Positions 1 to 5,695 of a DNA stretch of 5,985 bases are shown here, piece by piece (positions within the stretch are counted from its first letter, which is position 1; each line of letters starts with the position of its first letter). Both the position numbers and the translations under genes were made by a program. Source of the DNA: Actinomycetes bacterium (GTDB lineage: Bacteria; Actinomycetota; Humimicrobiia; Humimicrobiales; Humimicrobiaceae); NCBI GenBank assembly GCA_030609215.1, contig JAUWCR010000092.1, forward strand, positions 1 through 5,985, read 5' to 3'. The notes beneath the pieces are model-generated. The model was not told the origin of the DNA, did not search any database, and saw nothing but the letters and a program-made list of their open reading frames with translations.

Positions 1-149
1 AAATGCCTGGAAGAATGGGAAATAACAAAATTACAATGCCTGGGACTGAAATAATGGATGTTGCAGAAGATCAAAATATAATTTTTGTTAAAGGAAGTGT
101 TCCGGGATCAGCAGGAAATATGGTTTTTATAAAAATAATTAGTAAATAA
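1..149 (+). CDS. rplC: 50S ribosomal protein L3, C-terminal end (partial, 5' end outside window)
   Basis: This is the tail of L3, a 50S protein that binds 23S rRNA and helps start large-subunit assembly. The first full codon begins at position 3; 48 residues are read before TAA at 147-149. The family pattern is clear: MPGRMGN near the start matches the conserved glycine-rich segment, and IIFVKGSVPGSAGN matches the L3 signature in which a valine-lysine-glycine is followed by a V-P-G turn. Its position directly before rplD is the expected S10-operon order. One stretch is unusual: after MGNNKI the sequence reads TMPGTEIMDV, where most L3 proteins have something like TVQNLEVVKV, so MPG occurs twice. 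The last residues (IKIISK) are an ordinary short tail. The identification is secure although only about a quarter of the protein is visible. Confidence 0.95.
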   Translation, partial: MPGRMGNNKITMPGTEIMDVAEDQNIIFVKGSVPGSAGNMVFIKIISK

Positions 150-163
150 ATTTATTTTATTAT

Positions 164-168
164 AGGAG
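164..168 (+). promoter_or_regulatory. Shine-Dalgarno site of rplD
   Basis: AGGAG lies upstream of three overlapping start candidates: ATG at 170 (followed at once by TGA), GTG at 172 and ATG at 175. The gap to each is 1, 3 and 6 nt. Only the ATG at 175 has comfortable spacing, which is why that start was chosen for rplD. Confidence 0.7.
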
Positions 169-174
169 AATGTG

Positions 175-813
175 ATGGCAAGCCTTGATGTTTTAGATTT
201 AAAAGGCAAGGAAATAGAAAAAATAAGTATCTCTAATGAAATAGTAAAACAAGAAAGTAATAATGAAATTCTTTATCAGGAAGTCAGGAGATATTTAGCA
301 TCTATCAGATCTGGAACTTCAAGCACCAAAGGAAGGAGCGAGGTTAGAGGCGGAGGGAAAAAACCATGGCGGCAGAAGGGTACTGGTAATGCCAGAGCAG
401 GCACAATTAGATCTCCTATATGGAAAGGCGGAGGAATTGTATTTGGACCTAAACCAAGGAATTATTCGTTTAAATTGAATAAAAAAGTAATAAGAAAATC
501 TAAATTTATAGCAATGTCAGAGAAGTTTAAGGAAAAGAAAATTATAGTACTTGATAAGTTAGCTTTTAAAAAGCCTAAGACAAAGAAGGCATATGAAATA
601 TTAGAAAAATTTGAGTTAATTGATAAGAAAGTGCTGGTAATTCTTGAAAATACAAGAGGGGACGAAGCTATATCTTTTAGGAATATTGAAAATGTTTTAG
701 TAACCAGTGCAAAAAGTTTAAATACTTACAATATTTTGATTTCAGACTATCTGGTTTTTACTAAAAATTCACTAACTGAATTGGTCCGGGGGTTAACTAA
801 TGAAGGATCCTAG
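175..813 (+). CDS. rplD: 50S ribosomal protein L4
   Basis: L4 binds 23S rRNA early in 50S assembly, and its long loop reaches into the peptide exit tunnel. With the start at ATG 175 the protein has 212 residues, slightly longer than the usual 200-210. Residues about 44-95 form the conserved loop: STKGRSEV, GGGKKPWRQKGTGNARAG, IRSPIW, then GGGIVFGPKPRNYSFKL. The C-terminal half is more divergent but keeps the family layout, with KVLVIL and a terminal LVFTKNSLTELV helix. An in-frame GTG at 172 would add one residue but sits only 3 nt from the Shine-Dalgarno. The last codons overlap rplW by 14 nt, suggesting translational coupling. In E. coli L4 also represses its own operon through a leader before rpsJ; that region is outside this window, so such control cannot be judged here. 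Confidence 0.97.
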   Translation: MASLDVLDLKGKEIEKISISNEIVKQESNNEILYQEVRRYLASIRSGTSSTKGRSEVRGGGKKPWRQKGTGNARAGTIRSPIWKGGGIVFGPKPRNYSFKLNKKVIRKSKFIAMSEKFKEKKIIVLDKLAFKKPKTKKAYEILEKFELIDKKVLVILENTRGDEAISFRNIENVLVTSAKSLNTYNILISDYLVFTKNSLTELVRGLTNEGS

Positions 814-1087
814 AGATATAATTTTGTCACCAATAGTTTCAGAGAAAAGTTATTCGATGGTTCGGGACAAGCGTTACTCTTTCTATATAGATATAAGAGC
901 AAAAAAAAGTGAAGTAAAAAGAGCTATTGAACAAGTTTTTAATGTAAAAGTTTTAAAAATTAGTACAATAAATGTAAAACCTAAGCCTAAGAAGTTAGGA
1001 AGATCTATTGGAAAGAATTCCAGGAGAAAGAAAGCTGTTGTAACTATTGGCAAAAAGGATAAAATAGAATTCTTTGAATCAATTTAG
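800..1087 (+). CDS. rplW: 50S ribosomal protein L23
   Basis: L23 lies beside the peptide exit and is the main ribosomal docking site for trigger factor and signal recognition particle. The 95-residue product has the normal family length. It begins with the expected [13 protein letters not shown] block (residues 6-18), followed by [20 protein letters not shown] (26-45), FNVKV, and then a basic loop (about 60-79) rich in Lys and Arg that contacts rRNA. It ends with [14 protein letters not shown]. The ATG lies inside the end of rplD, so the two genes overlap by 14 nt in different frames. The only ribosome-binding candidate is GGGGG at 788-792, seven bases before the start; this pairs with the anti-Shine-Dalgarno through one G-U wobble. 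The stop is TAG at 1085-1087. Confidence 0.97.
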   Translation: MKDPRDIILSPIVSEKSYSMVRDKRYSFYIDIRAKKSEVKRAIEQVFNVKVLKISTINVKPKPKKLGRSIGKNSRRKKAVVTIGKKDKIEFFESI

Positions 1088-1097
1088 GCAAACAATT

Positions 1098-1102
1098 GGG
1101 GG
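1098..1102 (+). promoter_or_regulatory. GGGGG-type ribosome-binding site that decides the rplB start
   Basis: Five consecutive G bases followed by T lie 8 nt before the TTG at 1111. The longest reading frame would begin at a TTG at 1096, which overlaps this site and has no ribosome-binding sequence of its own. The same GGGGG form precedes rplW at 788-792. Pairing with the 16S CCUCC tail would use one G-U wobble. Confidence 0.65.
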
Positions 1103-1110
1103 TAATAAAT

Positions 1111-1938
1111 TTGGCTTTAAAAAAATATAAACCTACAACACCTGGCAGGAGGCTTGCAACAGTTTCAGATTATTCTGTTTTAACTAAGAAAAGACCTGAA
1201 AAACATTTAACAGTGTCTTTAAAAAGGAAAGCTGGCAGGAACAATGATGGCAGAATAACTATGAGGCATATTGGAGGAAGGCATAAAAGGTTATATAGAA
1301 TTGTTGATTTTAAAAGAAGAAAGGATAATATACCTTCAATAGTTGAATCTATTGAGTACGATCCTAATAGAAGTGCAAGAATCGCTCTTTTGAAATATAT
1401 GGATGGTGAAAGAAGATATATAATTGCTCCTACAAAGTTAAAGGTTGGGGATACGGTAATGTCAGGTGAAAAAGTGGATATAATGCCTGGAAATTGCCTG
1501 CCTTTAAAAAATATCCCTGTAGGGACTATTATTCATAATATCGAACTGAAAGAAGGCAAGGGTGCGGAACTGGTGAGATCTGCAGGAGGAGAAACCCAAC
1601 TTTTAGCCAAGGAAGTGAGATATGCTCAAGTAAAATTGCCATCCGGGGAAGTTAGGATGGTAGGTATTAGATGCAGAGCATGTATTGGACAGGTTGGAAA
1701 TACTGAACATGAAATAATAAAGTTGGGGAAAGCAGGAAGGAAAAGATGGCTTGGCGTAAGACCTACTGTTAGAGGAACGGCAATGAATCCTCATGACCAT
1801 CCACATGGAGGTGGAGAAGGTAAAAATAAAACATCAGGAAGAGATCCAGTTACTCCCTGGGGCAAGCCAACTCTTGGTTATAAAACCAGGAAAAAAAATA
1901 AAGCAAGTGATAAATTTATTATAAAAAGAAGAAGCTGA
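1111..1938 (+). CDS. rplB: 50S ribosomal protein L2
   Basis: L2 binds 23S rRNA, joins the subunits and lies close to the peptidyl-transferase centre. Starting at TTG 1111 gives a 275-residue protein opening [14 protein letters not shown], exactly the family N-terminus and length (about 273-277); the in-frame TTG at 1096 would add five residues lacking family support. Conserved blocks follow: GRNNDGRIT and [12 protein letters not shown] (residues about 42-63), [12 protein letters not shown] (82-93), the [15 protein letters not shown] and [10 protein letters not shown] blocks, [16 protein letters not shown] (182-197), and the C-terminal [23 protein letters not shown] (215-237) with the functionally important histidine (His229 in E. 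coli) in DHPHGGG. The C-terminus ends in [22 protein letters not shown]. Small oddities are His before DHPH, where many bacteria have Val or Asn, and Cys in RACIGQ, usually Thr. A run of eight A lies at 1891-1898. Confidence 0.97.
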   Translation: MALKKYKPTTPGRRLATVSDYSVLTKKRPEKHLTVSLKRKAGRNNDGRITMRHIGGRHKRLYRIVDFKRRKDNIPSIVESIEYDPNRSARIALLKYMDGERRYIIAPTKLKVGDTVMSGEKVDIMPGNCLPLKNIPVGTIIHNIELKEGKGAELVRSAGGETQLLAKEVRYAQVKLPSGEVRMVGIRCRACIGQVGNTEHEIIKLGKAGRKRWLGVRPTVRGTAMNPHDHPHGGGEGKNKTSGRDPVTPWGKPTLGYKTRKKNKASDKFIIKRRS

Positions 1939-1988
1939 TGGAAGAGACTGATAATTCTAAAATTGGGATTTATAGTAAAAATTTTTAG
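1938..1988 (+). other. Possible 16-codon small ORF in the rplB-rpsS gap (weak)
   Basis: An ATG overlaps the rplB stop codon in the arrangement TGATG and opens a frame of 16 codons ([16 protein letters not shown]) ending at TAG 1986-1988. Stop-start overlap of this kind often signals coupled translation. Against it being a gene, no GG-containing Shine-Dalgarno precedes the ATG, the peptide resembles nothing I know, and short ORFs are common by chance. It is recorded because it lies in the only sizeable non-coding gap of the window. Confidence 0.15.
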
Positions 1989-2047
1989 TTAAGCATTTGT
2001 TTAAAGTATATTTGTTTTGAATTATATTGATTTAATGGAGGGTAAAA
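1939..2047 (+). other. rplB-rpsS intergenic gap, 109 nt, AT-rich
   Basis: Other junctions here are from -14 to 38 nt, so this gap stands out. It contains a 12-base perfect palindrome of A and T (1976-1987), but no GC stem followed by a T run, so an intrinsic terminator is unlikely. Promoter-like sequences are weak: TTGTTT at 1997-2002 and TATATT at 2023-2028 are 20 bases apart, longer than the usual 16-18, and such matches are frequent in AT-rich DNA. A strong GGAGGG (2037-2042) serves rpsS. I see no convincing RNA gene. Confidence 0.6.
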
Positions 2048-2338
2048 ATGTCCAGGTCTTTAAAAAAAGGACCATATATTGATAACAAACTTTTTGAAAA
2101 AGTAAAAGGAATGAATGAATCAGGTACTAAAAAAATTATTAAAACATGGTCAAGGAGTTCAACCATATTTCCAGAGATGGTAGGTCATACGATTGCTGTA
2201 CATGATGGCAGGAGACATATTCCTGTATTTATATCAGAAGCAATGGTAGGTCATAAATTGGGAGAGTTTGCTCAAACCAGGTCTATAAGACCCCATGTTT
2301 ATAAAGGTAAGAGTGAAAAGACAACGATTGTGAAGTAA
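2048..2338 (+). CDS. rpsS: 30S ribosomal protein S19
   Basis: S19 sits in the head of the 30S subunit, forms a complex with S13 and contacts the A-site region and subunit bridges. The 96-residue product is a little longer than the usual 92-93. It opens with the invariant [12 protein letters not shown], then [33 protein letters not shown] (residues about 30-62) and MVGHKLGEF (66-74). The next segment is unusual: it reads AQTRSIRPH at 75-83, where nearly all bacterial S19 proteins have APTRTFRGH or a close form, so the proline, phenylalanine and glycine are all changed. The rest of the tail ([13 protein letters not shown]) is lysine-rich and may contact rRNA. The gene has one of the clearest Shine-Dalgarno sites here, GGAGGG five bases before the ATG, and follows the longest intergenic gap. 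Confidence 0.96.
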   Translation: MSRSLKKGPYIDNKLFEKVKGMNESGTKKIIKTWSRSSTIFPEMVGHTIAVHDGRRHIPVFISEAMVGHKLGEFAQTRSIRPHVYKGKSEKTTIVK

Positions 2339-2374
2339 TAAATAGGAAAGATATAAGATAAGAAGGATTACATT

Positions 2375-2722
2375 TTGGAAGTAAAAACAGTTGAAAAATA
2401 TATAAGAATGTCACCAAGAAAAATAAAATATGTTATAGATTTGGTTAAAGACAGACCAGTGCAGGAAGCTGTAGATATATTATCCTTTACACCAAGAGCT
2501 GCAGCTACTGCTGTAAAAAAAGCTATACAGAGTGCTACTGCCAATGCTGTTGAAAATTTTAAAATGAATGAGGATGATTTGTTTATTTACGAGATATATG
2601 TAAATGAGGGTCCAACTTTAAAGAGATTTAAGCCCAGGGCGAGAGGAAGAGCAACTAGAATTAGAAAGAGAACCTCTCATATAACTGTATGTGTATCTAA
2701 CGGAAAGGAAAAGGAGGCCTAG
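2375..2722 (+). CDS. rplV: 50S ribosomal protein L22
   Basis: L22 binds 23S rRNA and sends an extended beta-hairpin down the peptide exit tunnel, where macrolide-resistance changes occur in other bacteria. The product has 115 residues, normal for the family. TTG at 2375 gives the family-like [29 protein letters not shown] at 2363-2367, seven bases upstream, supports it, and the next ATG (2408) would remove the conserved N-terminus. The central helix [13 protein letters not shown] (46-58) and the hairpin region [20 protein letters not shown] (78-97), followed by KRTSHITV, are intact; I see no insertion or deletion in the hairpin. The final codons overlap the Shine-Dalgarno of rpsC, and the stop TAG is four bases before the rpsC ATG, so translation of the two is probably coupled. 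Confidence 0.96.
   Translation: MEVKTVEKYIRMSPRKIKYVIDLVKDRPVQEAVDILSFTPRAAATAVKKAIQSATANAVENFKMNEDDLFIYEIYVNEGPTLKRFKPRARGRATRIRKRTSHITVCVSNGKEKEA
2711..2717 (+). promoter_or_regulatory. Shine-Dalgarno of rpsC inside the end of rplV
   Basis: AAGGAGG is the best ribosome-binding match in the window. It lies within the last codons of rplV and nine bases before ATG 2727. A longer frame from GTG 2691 would place this site inside the gene, so the site supports the shorter start. Confidence 0.85.
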
Positions 2723-2726
2723 AAAA

Positions 2727-3389
2727 ATGGGGCAAAAAGTTAATCCTAATGGTTTAAGATTAGGGATAAATAAAGGATGGCAATCCCGATGGTTTGCAAC
2801 AAAAGATTACGCAAAACTGCTTAATGAAGATTTAAAAATAAGGAGAGTATTAACTGATCAATTATCTAATGCCGGCATTGCAAGAATAGAAATAGAAAGA
2901 ACAGCTGAAGAAGTAAAGGTTGATGTATATACTTCCAAGCCAGGAATAGTTATTGGTAAAAGGGGTGCTAATATTAATGATGTTAAAGATATGTTACAGA
3001 AAGAGGTAAAGAGAGATATTCAATTGAATATAATAGAAGTTAAAAAACCTGAACTTATAGCAAAACTTGTAGCTGAAAATATTGCCGCCCAGTTAGAAGG
3101 AAGGGTTAGTTTTAGAAGGGCTATGAAGAAATCTGTGTCCTTTGCTTTAAAGGCTGGTGCTAAAGGTATCAGGGTCCAATGCTCTGGTAGATTAGGCGGG
3201 GCAGAAATGGCAAGGACAGAGTGGTATAGAGAAGGTAGAGTGCCGTTACATACTTTAAGAGCAGATATTGATTATGGATTTGCGGAGTCAAATACTACTT
3301 TTGGGAAAATTGGAGTAAAGGTTTGGATATATCTTGGAGATGTGATAATAGATAAAAATGAAATTGATGAGAAAAAGGGAACAGCTTAA
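2727..3389 (+). CDS. rpsC: 30S ribosomal protein S3
   Basis: S3 is in the 30S head at the mRNA entry channel, where with S4 and S5 it contributes to mRNA unwinding. From ATG 2727 the protein has 220 residues and begins [14 protein letters not shown], the standard family opening; the frame extends upstream to GTG 2691 but those 12 residues (basic, no family match) would read through the Shine-Dalgarno. The N-terminal half contains the type II KH RNA-binding domain, with [12 protein letters not shown] at 72-83 and its GKRG loop at 77-80. The C-terminal domain has [14 protein letters not shown] (124-137), [20 protein letters not shown] (144-163), a [18 protein letters not shown] block (167-184) and [10 protein letters not shown] (193-202). 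The tail after residue 210 is short and charged, within the family's range. Confidence 0.97.
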   Translation: MGQKVNPNGLRLGINKGWQSRWFATKDYAKLLNEDLKIRRVLTDQLSNAGIARIEIERTAEEVKVDVYTSKPGIVIGKRGANINDVKDMLQKEVKRDIQLNIIEVKKPELIAKLVAENIAAQLEGRVSFRRAMKKSVSFALKAGAKGIRVQCSGRLGGAEMARTEWYREGRVPLHTLRADIDYGFAESNTTFGKIGVKVWIYLGDVIIDKNEIDEKKGTA

Positions 3390-3427
3390 ATAAAAGAAAA
3401 AAGAAAGTTTCAAATTAGGAGATAATT

Positions 3428-3844
3428 ATGGCAGCAATGTTAATGCCTAAGAGAGTAAAATATAGAAAAACCCAGAGGGGAAGAATGAAAGGTCTTGCGA
3501 AAGGTGAAAAAAAGCTTGTATTTGGAGAATATGGACTGCAGGCTTTGGAACCTGGGTGGGTAACAAGCAGACAAATTGAGGCTGCAAGAATTGCTTTAAC
3601 GAGATTTATAAAAAGAGGCGGCAAGGTGTGGATAAATATCTTCCCGCACAAGCCTTATACCAAGAAGCCTGCTGAAACTAGAATGGGTGGAGGAAAAGGT
3701 GCGCCTGAACAGTGGGTGGCAGTTGTAAAGCCTGGTAAAATTATGTTTGAATTATCAGGAGTGAATACGAAGGTTGCAAAAGAGGCAATAAGGCTGGCTG
3801 CACAGAAAATTTCTATTAAAACAAAATTTGTTAGTGAGGAATAA
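3428..3844 (+). CDS. rplP: 50S ribosomal protein L16
   Basis: L16 helps shape the A-site and tRNA-binding region of the 50S subunit and is a late assembly protein. The product has 138 residues, typical of the family (137-144). ATG 3428 has AGGAG six bases upstream and gives [14 protein letters not shown]; many homologues begin at the MLMPKR methionine (3437 here), but that codon lies 15 bases from the site, so the longer start is preferred, with some doubt over three residues. Conserved blocks include [10 protein letters not shown] (17-26), [25 protein letters not shown] (32-56), [29 protein letters not shown] (63-91) and [16 protein letters not shown] (94-109). Its end, IKTKFV, is also standard. 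The 38 bases before it contain no obvious hairpin. Confidence 0.97.
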   Translation: MAAMLMPKRVKYRKTQRGRMKGLAKGEKKLVFGEYGLQALEPGWVTSRQIEAARIALTRFIKRGGKVWINIFPHKPYTKKPAETRMGGGKGAPEQWVAVVKPGKIMFELSGVNTKVAKEAIRLAAQKISIKTKFVSEE

Positions 3845-3855
3845 TATTGCTTTTT

Positions 3856-3861
3856 AGGTGG
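3856..3861 (+). promoter_or_regulatory. Shine-Dalgarno that sets the rpmC start
   Basis: AGGTGG lies five bases before ATG 3867. The frame could also open at GTG 3858, but that codon is part of this site and would lack its own ribosome-binding sequence, so ATG 3867 is preferred. Confidence 0.75.
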
Positions 3862-3866
3862 AAAAG

Positions 3867-4097
3867 ATGAAAAAAAATGAGATAAGAGAAAAAACTAAAG
3901 AAGAGCTGGAAATGAAGTTAGCTGAGGTTAAAAAAAATCTCTTTTCATTAAAGTTTAAGAAATCGACAGGGCAATTAGAGAATTCTATGGCAATAAAAAA
4001 ATTAAAGAAAGATATTGCGAGAATAAATACTTTAATAAGGGAAAAAGAGCTTGGTATAAATAAAAAAGCCAGCAAACAGAAAGCTGGAAGAAAATAA
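3867..4097 (+). CDS. rpmC: 50S ribosomal protein L29
   Basis: L29 is a small two-helix protein next to L23 at the tunnel exit. From ATG 3867 it has 76 residues, somewhat longer than the common 60-70. The family pattern is plain: an N-terminal [20 protein letters not shown] helix, then [20 protein letters not shown] (24-43), and a second helix [16 protein letters not shown] (47-62). The extra residues are a basic tail (about 64-76) containing [12 protein letters not shown], which may bind rRNA or simply be disordered. Codons 2-4 form a run of eight A (3870-3877). It follows rplP by 22 nt and precedes rpsQ by 13 nt. Confidence 0.94.
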   Translation: MKKNEIREKTKEELEMKLAEVKKNLFSLKFKKSTGQLENSMAIKKLKKDIARINTLIREKELGINKKASKQKAGRK

Positions 4098-4110
4098 TAA
4101 GGGAGGTTTT

Positions 4111-4365
4111 TTGGAAAGAGGAAAAAGAAAAGTAAAAGTTGGAATTGTAGTTAGCGACAAGATGGATAAAACTATTTCTGTTGCTGTTGAATCCTATCAC
4201 AAACACCCTTTATATAAGAAAATTTTAAAGAAGATTAACAAGTTAAAAGCTCATGACCCCGAGGGCATTGGTAAATTAGGAGATGTAGTTAAAATAGTTG
4301 AGACTAGGCCTCTTAGTAAAACGAAGAGGTGGAGAATATTAGAAGTAATCAAGAAAGCGAAGTAG
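4111..4365 (+). CDS. rpsQ: 30S ribosomal protein S17
   Basis: S17 is an OB-fold protein that binds 16S rRNA early in 30S assembly. It has 84 residues, a normal length. The only reasonable start is TTG 4111, giving [21 protein letters not shown], which matches the family start; the first in-frame ATG, at codon 18, would remove the first strand. GGAGG at 4102-4106 is four bases upstream, slightly close. Conserved parts are [15 protein letters not shown] (13-27), KHPLYKKI (31-38), KAHDPEG (46-52), [20 protein letters not shown] (58-77). In E. coli this is the last gene of the S10 operon. Here rplN follows after 13 nt, so the two operons appear joined. Confidence 0.97.
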   Translation: MERGKRKVKVGIVVSDKMDKTISVAVESYHKHPLYKKILKKINKLKAHDPEGIGKLGDVVKIVETRPLSKTKRWRILEVIKKAK

Positions 4366-4378
4366 AGAAGAGTTTAAG

Positions 4379-4747
4379 ATGATTCAAGCAGAAAGCAAAG
4401 TGAATGTGGCAGATAATACCGGAGCCAGGATTATTTTATGTATTAAGGTTCTTGGCGGATCAAGAAGGAGATATGCTCGTATTGGTGATATATTTACTGC
4501 TACTGTAAAAGTTGCCAATCCAGGCGGAGTTGTAAAAAAAAGTGATATTGTAAAGGCAGTACTGGTGAGATCGAAGAAAATTTACAGGAGAAGAGATGGA
4601 TCGTATATTAGGTTTGATGAAAATGCTGCAGTTATTATAGATAATCAAAATAATCCCAAGGGGACAAGGATATTTGGACCTGTGGCAAGAGAACTTAGAG
4701 AGAAGAATTTCATGAAAATTGTATCTCTGTCACCTGAAGTAGTTTGA
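4379..4747 (+). CDS. rplN: 50S ribosomal protein L14
   Basis: L14 is a beta-barrel protein at the subunit interface that takes part in intersubunit bridges and is contacted by the assembly factor RsfS. Its 122 residues equal the standard length. Conserved blocks run throughout: [17 protein letters not shown] (1-17), [17 protein letters not shown] (21-37), [17 protein letters not shown] (48-64), [16 protein letters not shown] (73-88), [16 protein letters not shown] (92-107) and KIVSLSPEV at the end. The ribosome-binding site is poor: the 13 nt before the ATG contain only purine-rich GAGAAGAG and no GGAG core, so the gene may depend on translation arriving from rpsQ. A run of eight A occurs at 4534-4541 within the gene. 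Confidence 0.97.
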   Translation: MIQAESKVNVADNTGARIILCIKVLGGSRRRYARIGDIFTATVKVANPGGVVKKSDIVKAVLVRSKKIYRRRDGSYIRFDENAAVIIDNQNNPKGTRIFGPVARELREKNFMKIVSLSPEVV

Positions 4748-4778
4748 GACAAGTTTTAAATATGGGAGTTAGAGGATA

Positions 4779-5090
4779 ATGTTAAAGGTAAAGAAGAATG
4801 ATAAAGTCAGGGTAATTAGTGGTAAAGATAAAGGGAAAACCGGCAAGGTTTTAAGAATTGAGCCTGATAAAAATAAAATTTATATTGAAAGAATAAATAT
4901 TATAAAGAAGCATACCAGAAAAAAAGGTCAGAATCAGCCCGGGGGCATTATAAGTAAAGAAGGACCTATTCATTTATCAAATATAAGAGTTATTTGCCCC
5001 AATTGTGGTAAACTTTCTCGTGTAGGTTTTGAGGTTAAAGATTCGGGTGAAAAAGTAAGAATATGTAGGAAATGCGGGCAGCAGATATAA
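4779..5090 (+). CDS. rplX: 50S ribosomal protein L24, with C-terminal Cys4 ribbon
   Basis: L24 is an assembly-initiator protein that binds the 5' end of 23S rRNA near the tunnel exit. The 103-residue product has the family length. A KOW motif occupies the N-terminal third (KNDKVRVISGKDKGKTGKV, 6-24), followed by the basic segment KKHTRKKGQNQPGGII (43-58) and the conserved EGPIHLSNI (61-69). The C-terminus carries two CxxC pairs, C73/C76 and C96/C99, in CPNCGK and CRKCGQ, a probable zinc-ribbon-like site; a cysteine-bearing form of L24 is known in many bacteria. Two upstream sequences could bind the ribosome: GGGAG (4764-4768, ten bases away) and AGAGGA (4771-4776, two bases away); neither has ideal spacing. 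Confidence 0.96.
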   Translation: MLKVKKNDKVRVISGKDKGKTGKVLRIEPDKNKIYIERINIIKKHTRKKGQNQPGGIISKEGPIHLSNIRVICPNCGKLSRVGFEVKDSGEKVRICRKCGQQI

Positions 5091-5116
5091 AAGTATATTA
5101 AGAAGGTAATATTAAG

Positions 5117-5686
5117 GTGAAACAGACGAAGCTAAGATTAAAGGAACAATATGAAAAGGAAATAATTCCTCAAATTATGAAGGAATCTAATTATGGGAAT
5201 ATTATGAAAGTTCCAAAACTAACAAAAATAACTGTAAATATGGGAGTGGGATCTGCTCTACAAAATATTAAAGAGCTAGAATCTGCAGCCGATGATTTGG
5301 CTAAAATTACCGGGCAAAAGCCCATAATAACAAAAGCTAAGAAATCAATTGCTAGTTTCAAGCTTAGGGAAGGGAGTCCGATTGGCTGCATGGTAACTCT
5401 TAGAGGAAGTAGAATGTATGAGTTTTTAGATAGATTGTTAAGTATTGCTATTCCCAGGGTTAGGGATTTTCGAGGTCTTTCGAAAAAAAGTTTTGATGGG
5501 TGTGGCAATTATACTATTGGAATAAAGGAGCAATTGATATTCCCAGAGGTTAGCTATGACAATATTTTAAGTGTAAAAGGAATGAATATTACTATTAATA
5601 CCACTGCGAAAAGTGATAAGGAAGCATTGAGTTTATTAGAAAAATTTGGATTTCCTTTTAAAAGACAAGAAAGCAGTGGCAAATAG
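5117..5686 (+). CDS. rplE: 50S ribosomal protein L5
   Basis: L5 binds 5S rRNA in the central protuberance and contacts the 30S head and P-site tRNA. The product has 189 residues, slightly above the common 179-187. GTG 5117 is the only sensible start: AGAAGGT (5101-5107) is nine bases upstream, and the next ATG lies well inside the N-terminal helix. Family blocks are complete: [13 protein letters not shown] (11-23), [15 protein letters not shown] (31-45), [34 protein letters not shown] (64-97), [22 protein letters not shown] (100-121), [21 protein letters not shown] (125-145) and [24 protein letters not shown] (158-181). Gly-Cys in SFDGCGNY replaces the more frequent Gly-Arg or Gly-Asn. Its stop codon overlaps the Shine-Dalgarno of rpsN. 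Confidence 0.97.
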   Translation: MKQTKLRLKEQYEKEIIPQIMKESNYGNIMKVPKLTKITVNMGVGSALQNIKELESAADDLAKITGQKPIITKAKKSIASFKLREGSPIGCMVTLRGSRMYEFLDRLLSIAIPRVRDFRGLSKKSFDGCGNYTIGIKEQLIFPEVSYDNILSVKGMNITINTTAKSDKEALSLLEKFGFPFKRQESSGK

Positions 5687-5690
5687 GAGG
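5685..5690 (+). promoter_or_regulatory. Shine-Dalgarno of rpsN overlapping the rplE stop
   Basis: AGGAGG shares its first two bases with the TAG stop of rplE and lies five bases before TTG 5696. The strong match supports the non-ATG start, and the overlap implies that ribosomes finishing rplE can restart on rpsN. Confidence 0.85.
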
Positions 5691-5695
5691 ATTTA

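Noticed and set aside
3..1490. ATGCCTGG occurring at 3, 36 and about 1483
   Set aside because: Each copy encodes Met-Pro-Gly in frame in L3 or L2; the repeat is short and explained by shared residues and codon choice.
1603..1806. 67-codon open frame on the - strand opposite rplB
   Set aside because: It is fully antisense to a highly conserved gene, has no family resemblance and arises from the codon pattern of the + strand.
1976..1987. Perfect TAAAAATTTTTA palindrome as a terminator
   Set aside because: A stem made only of A-U pairs is unstable, has no GC core, and lies in an operon that clearly continues.
2691..2726. 12-residue N-terminal extension of S3 from GTG 2691
   Set aside because: It would read through the strong AAGGAGG site and through the end of rplV; ATG 2727 gives the exact family N-terminus.
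3415..3651. 78-codon open frame on the - strand opposite rplP
   Set aside because: Antisense shadow of conserved L16 codons with no recognisable domain; hydrophobic stretches are the expected complement of Lys-rich codons.
3854..4206. Two overlapping - strand frames (3854-4075 and 3985-4206) opposite rpmC and rpsQ, rich in Phe, Ile and Ser
   Set aside because: Phe-rich - strand products are the mirror of AAA/GAA-rich genes on the + strand; no independent gene evidence.
4309..4329. Six-base inverted repeat CCTCTT/AAGAGG with a 9-base loop near the end of rpsQ
   Set aside because: It lies within the conserved RPLSKTKRW coding block, is short, and has no T run after it, so it is probably a by-product of coding and not a terminator or attenuator.
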